The translations under genes were made by a program, and so were the position numbers. The notes under the pieces were generated by a model. That model saw nothing but the letters and a program-made list of their open reading frames with translations. It did not search any database and was not told where the DNA came from. Positions 59,072 to 64,000 of a DNA stretch of 64,000 nt are shown piece by piece. Every line of letters begins with the position of its first letter. Within the stretch, counting starts at the first letter, position 1. The DNA is taken from contig OZ243123.1 in the NCBI GenBank assembly GCA_965212505.1, positions 744,001 to 808,000 on the forward strand, in the 5' to 3' direction. This stretch comes from JAHEKO01 sp965212505. Lineage in GTDB: Bacteria > Acidobacteriota > Thermoanaerobaculia > Multivoradales > JAHEKO01.

Positions 59072-61501
59072 GTGACCGATACGACCTGCGAGGCGCACGA
59101 CAGTCATCGCGACCCGGTCTGCGGCATGACCGTCAAGGCCGACTCGCCGCATCAACGAGAGCACGAGGGCGAGCGGTACTACTTCTGCTGCGCGGGCTGT
59201 GCAGAGCGGTTCGAAGGGGAGCCCGAGCGCTACCTGGAACCGCAGGGCGAAGGCTCCTGCTGTGGCGGGCACGCTACGCGAGCCGCTCTTTACACCTGCC
59301 CGATGCACCCGGAAGTCGAGAACGACGGTCCCGGTGACTGCCCCGACTGCGGCATGGCGCTCGAGCCTTCGCTGCCAGCGGTCGGCGCGGTCGGTTGGAC
59401 CTGTCCGATGCATCCGGAGGTGGTCAGCGACGGCCCCGGCGACTGTCCCGATTGCGGTATGGCGCTCGAGCCGATGGGTGTGCCGACAGCGGACGTCGAG
59501 AACCCAGAGCTGCGCGAGATGTCGAGACGGTTCTGGAGCTGCGCCGTGCTCACCGCTCCGCTCTTCGTCGTCGGCATGGGCGAGATGTTGGGCATTGGTG
59601 TGCTCGGGTCGCTCTCTCCACGGAGTTGGGGCTGGATCCAACTGGCCTTGGCGCTCCCCGTCGTCCTCTGGGGCGCCTGGCCCTTCTTCGTCCGGGCGTG
59701 GCGTTCGATCGGCAACGGGAAGCTCAACATGTTCACGCTGATCGGCGTGGGGGTCGGCTCGGCCTTCCTCTACAGCCTGGTGGCGCAGGCGCTGCCGAGC
59801 ATTTTTCCGGCGTCGTTCCTCCAGCCCGACGGTACCGTCGCCGTCTATTTCGAGGCGGCTGCGGTCATCACGACACTTGTGCTGCTCGGCCAGGTTCTCG
59901 AACTCCGAGCGCGCGGCAAGACCGGCGAAGCGATTCGGGCCCTGCTCGATCTCGCTCCGCCGACGGCGCGCAAACTGTTCGACGACGGTAGTGAGCGTGA
60001 CGTAGCGGTCGAAGAGCTGCGTGTCGGCGACCGGCTGCGGATTCGACCGGGGGAGCGGATTCCGGTTGATGGGGCCGTCGAGCAGGGCACGAGTTCGGTC
60101 GACGAGAGCATGGTCTCCGGTGAGTCGCTGTCGGTGGAGAAGTCTTCGGGAGACGCGCTCATCGGAGCCTCTGTCAACGGTGGCGGTGCTCTCGTGATGC
60201 GAGCCGAGCGGGTCGGCCAGGACACCCTGCTCGCACAGATCGTGCGGCTGGTCGGCGAGGCGCAGCGCAGCCGAGCGCCGATCCAGCGCTTGGCCGACAC
60301 CGTCGCCGCCTACTTCGTGCCGGCCGTGCTCGCCGCCGCGGTTGCGACCTTTGCGGTCTGGGCGCTCTGGGGGCCGGAGCCGGCGATGGCGTTTGCGCTC
60401 ATCAACAGTGTGGCGGTGCTGATCGTCGCCTGCCCCTGCGCCCTTGGGCTGGCCACACCGATGTCGATCATGGTGTCGAGCGGGCGGGGAGCCGGCGCGG
60501 GCGTCCTCTTCCGCGACGCCGAGGCGATCGAACTGCTCGGCCGCGTCGACACGCTGCTGCTCGACAAGACCGGCACCCTGACCGAGGGGAGGCCCACACT
60601 CGTGGACGTCGAGACGGTGGAGGGTGTGGCCGCCGAGGAGCTCCTCGCGTGGGCGGCCGGCCTGGAGCGGGCGAGCGAGCATCCTCTTGCCGACGCGGTG
60701 GTCGCCGGCGCAGAGGCGCGCGGCGTCGTGCCGGCGGCGGTCGACGCCTTCGAGGCTCTTCCCGGCAGAGGGGTTCGGGGTTGCGTGGCTGAGCGCTCGG
60801 TCTCACTCGGCAATCGCGCACTCCTGGGAGAGCTCGAGGTCGATGGCGACGAGTGGATAGGTCGAGCGACAGGGTACGAGGCCGACGGCGAGACGGTTGT
60901 ATTCGCAGTCGCCGATCGCCAGATCGTGGGCCTCTTGCGCGTCGCCGATCCGATCAAGGAGGGTGCTGGAACGGCCCTCGACGAGCTCAGACGCCTCGGA
61001 CTCCGGTTGGTGATGCTGACCGGCGACAGCGAGGGCACCGCCTCCGCGGTGGCGCGACGTCTCGGTATCGAAGAGGTCGAAGCTGGAGTGCTACCGGATC
61101 GGAAGGCCCAGGCGGTTGCCGAACACCAGGCTGGAGGCGGGCGGGTGGCGATGGCGGGCGACGGCGTCAACGACGCCCCGGCACTTGCGCGCGCCGACGT
61201 CGGCATCGCCATGGGGACCGGCACCGACGTGGCCATCGAGAGCGCCGGGGTGACCCTGGTGCGGGGCGATCTCGACGCGGTGGTGCGAGCGGTTCGACTC
61301 AGTCGGGCCACGCTGTCGAATATTCGGCAGAATCTGTTCTTCGCCTTTGTCTACAATGCTCTCGGGGTACCGGTGGCCGCGGGCGTTCTGTACCCGTTGT
61401 TCGGCTGGCTGCTGAGCCCGATGCTGGCCGCTGCGGCGATGAGCTTGAGCTCGGTTTCGGTTATCGCCAACGCCCTCAGACTGCGGACGATTCAACTTTG
61501 A
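59072..61501 (+). CDS. copA: Copper-type P1B ATPase with YHS and two heavy-metal-binding modules
   Basis: An 809-residue metal-exporting ATPase. It starts at a GTG after GGAAG. The N-terminus is a YHS-type module, DPVCGMTVKA (14-23) with YYFCCAGCAERF (37-47), then a CC motif (GSCCGG), then two copies of a YTCPMHPEV...GDCPDCGMALEP module (about 75-99 and 110-134). The ATPase core has a CPC motif (454-456), the P-site DKTGT with D498, SGES (349-352), SEHPLADAV and GDGVNDAPALARADVGIAMG. CPC predicts Cu+ or Ag+ export to the periplasm. The duplicated metal-binding module and YHS resemble copper ATPases of the SilP/CopA group. A cysteine-rich secreted protein gene follows after 28 bases. Confidence 0.93.
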   Translation: MTDTTCEAHDSHRDPVCGMTVKADSPHQREHEGERYYFCCAGCAERFEGEPERYLEPQGEGSCCGGHATRAALYTCPMHPEVENDGPGDCPDCGMALEPSLPAVGAVGWTCPMHPEVVSDGPGDCPDCGMALEPMGVPTADVENPELREMSRRFWSCAVLTAPLFVVGMGEMLGIGVLGSLSPRSWGWIQLALALPVVLWGAWPFFVRAWRSIGNGKLNMFTLIGVGVGSAFLYSLVAQALPSIFPASFLQPDGTVAVYFEAAAVITTLVLLGQVLELRARGKTGEAIRALLDLAPPTARKLFDDGSERDVAVEELRVGDRLRIRPGERIPVDGAVEQGTSSVDESMVSGESLSVEKSSGDALIGASVNGGGALVMRAERVGQDTLLAQIVRLVGEAQRSRAPIQRLADTVAAYFVPAVLAAAVATFAVWALWGPEPAMAFALINSVAVLIVACPCALGLATPMSIMVSSGRGAGAGVLFRDAEAIELLGRVDTLLLDKTGTLTEGRPTLVDVETVEGVAAEELLAWAAGLERASEHPLADAVVAGAEARGVVPAAVDAFEALPGRGVRGCVAERSVSLGNRALLGELEVDGDEWIGRATGYEADGETVVFAVADRQIVGLLRVADPIKEGAGTALDELRRLGLRLVMLTGDSEGTASAVARRLGIEEVEAGVLPDRKAQAVAEHQAGGGRVAMAGDGVNDAPALARADVGIAMGTGTDVAIESAGVTLVRGDLDAVVRAVRLSRATLSNIRQNLFFAFVYNALGVPVAAGVLYPLFGWLLSPMLAAAAMSLSSVSVIANALRLRTIQL

Positions 61502-61529
61502 GACGTCACTTGACCCAAGGAGAGATTCC

Positions 61530-61988
61530 ATGTCCCGCACGTTGAAAGCTCTATTGATCTGCCTGCTGCTCCTTACGCCTGGGTTGGGAATGCCTGCCTG
61601 TGCGAGCGACTCCCACCTCGAGTTCACAGATATCGAGGAGCAGAGCCGCGAGTTTTTGCGCCACAACGAGGAGATCGAGCTCTCCGACGAGCAGATGGAT
61701 ACCTTCCGCGAGGCGCTCACGCCGATTCCCGCCCCCTGCTGCTCCGACCGAAGCGCGCTCACCTGTTGCTGTCCCTGCAACCAACGTCGCGTCTGGTGGG
61801 GCCTGACCAAACATCTGATCGCCGACCACGGTCTCGATGCCGAGCAGACGAGAGCCAAGGTTGTCGAGTGGTTTGCCTTCACGCACCCGAACGGCAACGC
61901 CGGCAACGCCTGCTACAGCGGTCGCTGCCCGCTTCCGTTCGAGAAGGACGGGTGCGGCGGCATGCGCGAAAGTCACGTCGCCTTCTAG
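61530..61988 (+). CDS. Cysteine-rich secreted protein next to the copper ATPase
   Basis: A 152-residue exported protein with AAGGAG upstream of its ATG. A hydrophobic segment (ALLICLLLLTPGLGMP) serves as the signal. The mature part has two clusters of cysteines: APCCSDRSALTCCCPCNQ (about 68-85) and NACYSGRCPLPFEKDGCGG (about 128-146). A helical EFLRHNEEIELSDEQMD region precedes them. The clusters suggest metal or disulfide chemistry. Position after a copper ATPase and before a TlpA-like thioredoxin makes copper binding likely, but I do not recognise a named family. Confidence 0.75.
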   Translation: MSRTLKALLICLLLLTPGLGMPACASDSHLEFTDIEEQSREFLRHNEEIELSDEQMDTFREALTPIPAPCCSDRSALTCCCPCNQRRVWWGLTKHLIADHGLDAEQTRAKVVEWFAFTHPNGNAGNACYSGRCPLPFEKDGCGGMRESHVAF

Positions 61989-62019
61989 GGCGACCGAGAC
62001 GACCGTCAGCCGTGCTCGG

Positions 62020-62544
62020 CTAGTTCGCTTCTCGAGGCAGGAGCCCGGGGATCGCGGCGAGGATGGCGGCCGGCTCGAGGTCGACACCGACTACACGTCC
62101 GGATCGGTCGACGAGCAGGGTCCGCGGCAGTTGCTCGACCTGAAAGCGCCGGGCAATTGGTCCTGCGAAGCCCCGGCCGTCGTGCAACTGCGGCCAGTCG
62201 AGGGCTTGCCGGCGCAGAAAGCTGGTGACGGCTCGGCGGTCGCTCCGATTGAGCGAGACCCCGAGGACGAGGAAGCCACGCTCACCGTAGCGCTCTGTCG
62301 CATCACGGAAGGTGGGGAAGGCGGCCAGGCAAGGAGCGCACCAGGTGGCCCAGAAATCGATCAGGACAACCTTGTCGGCGAGCGTCTCGTCGTTCCATCG
62401 ACGGCCTTGGAGATCGCGCTCATCGAACTCGGCCCAGATCGAGGGCACAGGCGGACTCGTGGGTTCGGTCGAGCTCACGACCGACGGCGCGCTCAACAGC
62501 GCCAGGCCGAGCAAGCCTCCGGCGAGCGCCTGAACCGCGGTCAC
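62020..62544 (-). CDS. TlpA/ResA-like thioredoxin-fold protein
   Basis: A 174-residue exported thiol-redox protein. It begins with a signal peptide (LAGGLLGLALLSAPSVVSS). The thioredoxin fold has VVLIDFWATWCAPCLAAFPTF with the redox motif CAPC, a cis-proline region EQLPRTLLVDRSGRVV and an AhpC/TSA-type VLGVSLNRSDRRAV, as in TlpA/ResA proteins. It probably reduces disulfides or helps metal loading of periplasmic proteins. The start overlaps the TonB receptor stop by four bases (ATGA), so the two genes are one operon. Confidence 0.88.
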   Translation of the reverse strand: MTAVQALAGGLLGLALLSAPSVVSSTEPTSPPVPSIWAEFDERDLQGRRWNDETLADKVVLIDFWATWCAPCLAAFPTFRDATERYGERGFLVLGVSLNRSDRRAVTSFLRRQALDWPQLHDGRGFAGPIARRFQVEQLPRTLLVDRSGRVVGVDLEPAAILAAIPGLLPREAN

Positions 62545-64000
62545 AGCTCGAACTTGGCGCCGACGAAGTAGCTCCTCGGCAGCCGCGGACCGTACACGTA
62601 GTTCGAATCGCGAAGCGGCCCGCGATCGAGGTCCTCTTGATAGGTGTCGGTCAGGTTTTTGGCTCCGACGATGACGCGCAAGCTCCGCTGGCCGTTGCGG
62701 CCGAGCGTCACTCGGCGCGCGATGTTGACGTCGAGCGACAGGAACGAAGGGGTGGTCTCGAGCCGATCCTCTTCGATGAACCCAGCGTAGTGCGGGGCCT
62801 TCATCGGACCGGTGTAGCGCACGCCGACGAAGACATCAGCGATCTTCGGTGACCAGTTGATCAGGGCGTTGCCGTACCGCTCGGGTGTTCGGAAGAAGTC
62901 GCGGCTACCGAAGTCGGGCTCCGGGTCGCGAAAGCGAGCGCTCTGGAAGACGTAGCTGGCTTCCGCCGACCAGGTCGATCCGAGGCGGAGGGCACCGCTG
63001 AGTTCGATCCCCTCGACCGTGGCGCTACCAAAATTGACCTTGGTGAACTCGATCGCTTCGGTGAGAGGATCGTCGGTCTCGGAGCTGTTGAAGAGGTCGT
63101 CGATTTCGGTCCGGAAGGCGTGCGCCTCGAGGAGAGCGACACCGCGACGCCCCAGCTCGGGCCGCCACTCGAAGCTCAGCGATTGATTGAGCGAGCTCTC
63201 TTCGACGAGAGCGGCCGAGTTCCGGACCACCTGGCTCTGGCCACCGCCGACGAGCGTGATGTGTAGGTCCTCGTCGAACACAACCGGCGGCCGAAAGCCG
63301 CGCGCCACCGAGAGGCGCACGCTCAAATCCGACTGCGGCGACCAGAGGAGTGCCGCCCGGGGGGAGACGACCGGGTCGGCCAGTTCTGAGTGATCGTCGA
63401 CCCGCGCACCGTAGAGAATGCCGAACCGCTTGCCGATCTTTCGATCGTGCTGCGCGAACAGCGCACGATTCTGGTAGTTGGCTTCGATGCGGCGACCGTA
63501 GCCGGGCTGGCGATCGTCGATCTCGTCGCGAGAGTATTGAAGGCCCCAGGTCAGGGTTCCCTGGTCTCGGTACAGGTTGAACTGCGAGTCGACGACCCAG
63601 AGTGGGTTGTCGGTGGTGCCGTACGCGTTGGGATCGAAGTCCGCACCGTAGTAGCTCTCTCGCTCGGTGTTCGAGTACGAGGCGACGAGCCGGTAGTCGA
63701 ACGTGCCGCCAACGGTATGGAGCCAACGCAATGTGCCGCCGATGCGCTCGCTCAGGATCTCCTCCGCGACGCGGGTCTCGTGTGGAGCCAGGTCGATGCC
63801 CAACATGTCGCCGCCACGACGGTCCTCGTAGGTACGGCTGAGGTCGATCGAGACGGCTGCGGTGTCGTTCCGAACGTAGCTTGTGCTCCGAACTCCGAAG
63901 GCTTCCAGGCTCCGACGCGTCACCTCGGAGAACTCGTCGCCGTCCAGGTCTGCCGCCTCCACCTCGTCGAGCTGGCCGTAGGCGGTCCAGCCGGTCCGCT
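62541..64000 (-). CDS. TonB-dependent receptor, C-terminal part (truncated by the window edge)
   Basis: At least 486 residues of a TonB-dependent outer-membrane receptor; the frame is open to the end of the window on the minus strand, so the N-terminus and plug lie outside. Barrel strands with RWLHTVGGTFDYRLVASYSNTE, RFGILYGARVDDHSELADPVVSPRAALLWSPQ, GFRPPVVFDEDLH, AEASYVFQSARF and a final LPRSYFVGAKFEL support the call; the C-terminal aromatic-rich end is typical of the family. It is co-transcribed with the TlpA-like gene and convergent with the cysteine-rich gene. Import of copper-related or other siderophore-like ligands is only inference. Confidence 0.88.
   Translation of the reverse strand, partial: RTGWTAYGQLDEVEAADLDGDEFSEVTRRSLEAFGVRSTSYVRNDTAAVSIDLSRTYEDRRGGDMLGIDLAPHETRVAEEILSERIGGTLRWLHTVGGTFDYRLVASYSNTERESYYGADFDPNAYGTTDNPLWVVDSQFNLYRDQGTLTWGLQYSRDEIDDRQPGYGRRIEANYQNRALFAQHDRKIGKRFGILYGARVDDHSELADPVVSPRAALLWSPQSDLSVRLSVARGFRPPVVFDEDLHITLVGGGQSQVVRNSAALVEESSLNQSLSFEWRPELGRRGVALLEAHAFRTEIDDLFNSSETDDPLTEAIEFTKVNFGSATVEGIELSGALRLGSTWSAEASYVFQSARFRDPEPDFGSRDFFRTPERYGNALINWSPKIADVFVGVRYTGPMKAPHYAGFIEEDRLETTPSFLSLDVNIARRVTLGRNGQRSLRVIVGAKNLTDTYQEDLDRGPLRDSNYVYGPRLPRSYFVGAKFEL

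Noticed and set aside
58886..60682. A 598-residue minus-strand frame opposite the copper ATPase
   Set aside because: It is antisense to the CPC and DKTGT motifs and reads as His/Arg/Gln-rich nonsense.
1..64000. CRISPR array, tRNA, rRNA, transposon or phage module
   Set aside because: I found no evenly spaced repeats, cloverleaf-like segments, transposase, integrase or phage structural genes.

Overview
The window is about two-thirds G+C and densely coded, with 47 intact-looking genes, one 3'-truncated-by-window gene (TonB receptor), a probably split gene and a decayed gene fragment. I see no tRNA, rRNA, CRISPR array, transposase, integrase or phage gene. Several features point to an Acidobacteriota bacterium, perhaps of the Thermoanaerobaculia/Holophagae side: a von Willebrand protein of the 'acidobacterial VWFA-related' type, a TIGR02999-type ECF sigma factor coupled to a TPR serine/threonine kinase, a DUF1800/DUF1501 pair, many secreted proteases and hydrolases with extra C-terminal beta or cysteine-rich tails, and lipoproteins. 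This assignment is inference from gene content, not from a marker gene tree.

Layout. 1-7.3 kb: a secreted Asp-box-like protein (-), then a phosphonate/phosphate-type ABC importer phnD-phnC-phnE with overlapping genes and no C-P lyase nearby, then the tandem-domain signal peptide peptidase SppA. 7.3-16.5 kb: a coiled-coil protein, a VWA protein, a secreted DUF255 thioredoxin-fold protein fused to a DsbD-alpha-like domain, a DUF885 lipoprotein, a matrixin-like metalloprotease and an M14 carboxypeptidase. 16.7-18.8 kb: a probably frameshifted secreted protein and the overlapping thyA-folA pair. 19.0-25.6 kb: a tetR-OMF-MFP-RND efflux operon with overlapping genes and a double palindromic operator before tetR. 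25.7-31.5 kb: ECF sigma factor, short membrane protein (candidate anti-sigma) and a Spy/CpxP-like protein; then DUF1800, DUF1501 (Tat signal) and an aspartyl protease with a PDZ domain.

31.7-44.1 kb: DinB, an MBL hydrolase, an alkaline-phosphatase/sulfatase superfamily lipoprotein, two tandem paralogues with an unrecognised architecture (two cysteine-pair repeats, a Pro/Gly linker and a strongly conserved C-terminal domain), a PqqB-like lipoprotein, a lipase maturation factor-like membrane protein followed by a decayed second copy of its 5' end, and a kinase/ECF sigma pair. 44.2-57.9 kb: a reprolysin-like protease with four C-terminal repeats, a methyltransferase, an ArsR-type regulator, an aminotransferase, a secreted propeller-like protein overlapping an SGNH hydrolase, arylsulfotransferase-like and PQQ-repeat lipoproteins (divergent), a ferritin-like protein, an alcohol-dehydrogenase-like oxidoreductase and an unknown secreted protein. 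58.3-64.0 kb: an outer-membrane barrel, a Cu-type P1B ATPase with YHS and two metal-binding modules, a cysteine-rich secreted protein, a TlpA-like thioredoxin and the 3' part of a TonB-dependent receptor, together looking like a metal (probably copper) module.

Two observations stand out. First, at least eleven gene starts lack a clear Shine-Dalgarno sequence and instead have a TAnnnT hexamer 6-11 bases upstream of the start codon, which suggests widespread leaderless transcription; other genes in the window have textbook GGAGG sites. Second, the tandem paralogues at 34.9-38.2 kb carry domains I cannot assign to any family and are the best candidate here for something undescribed.
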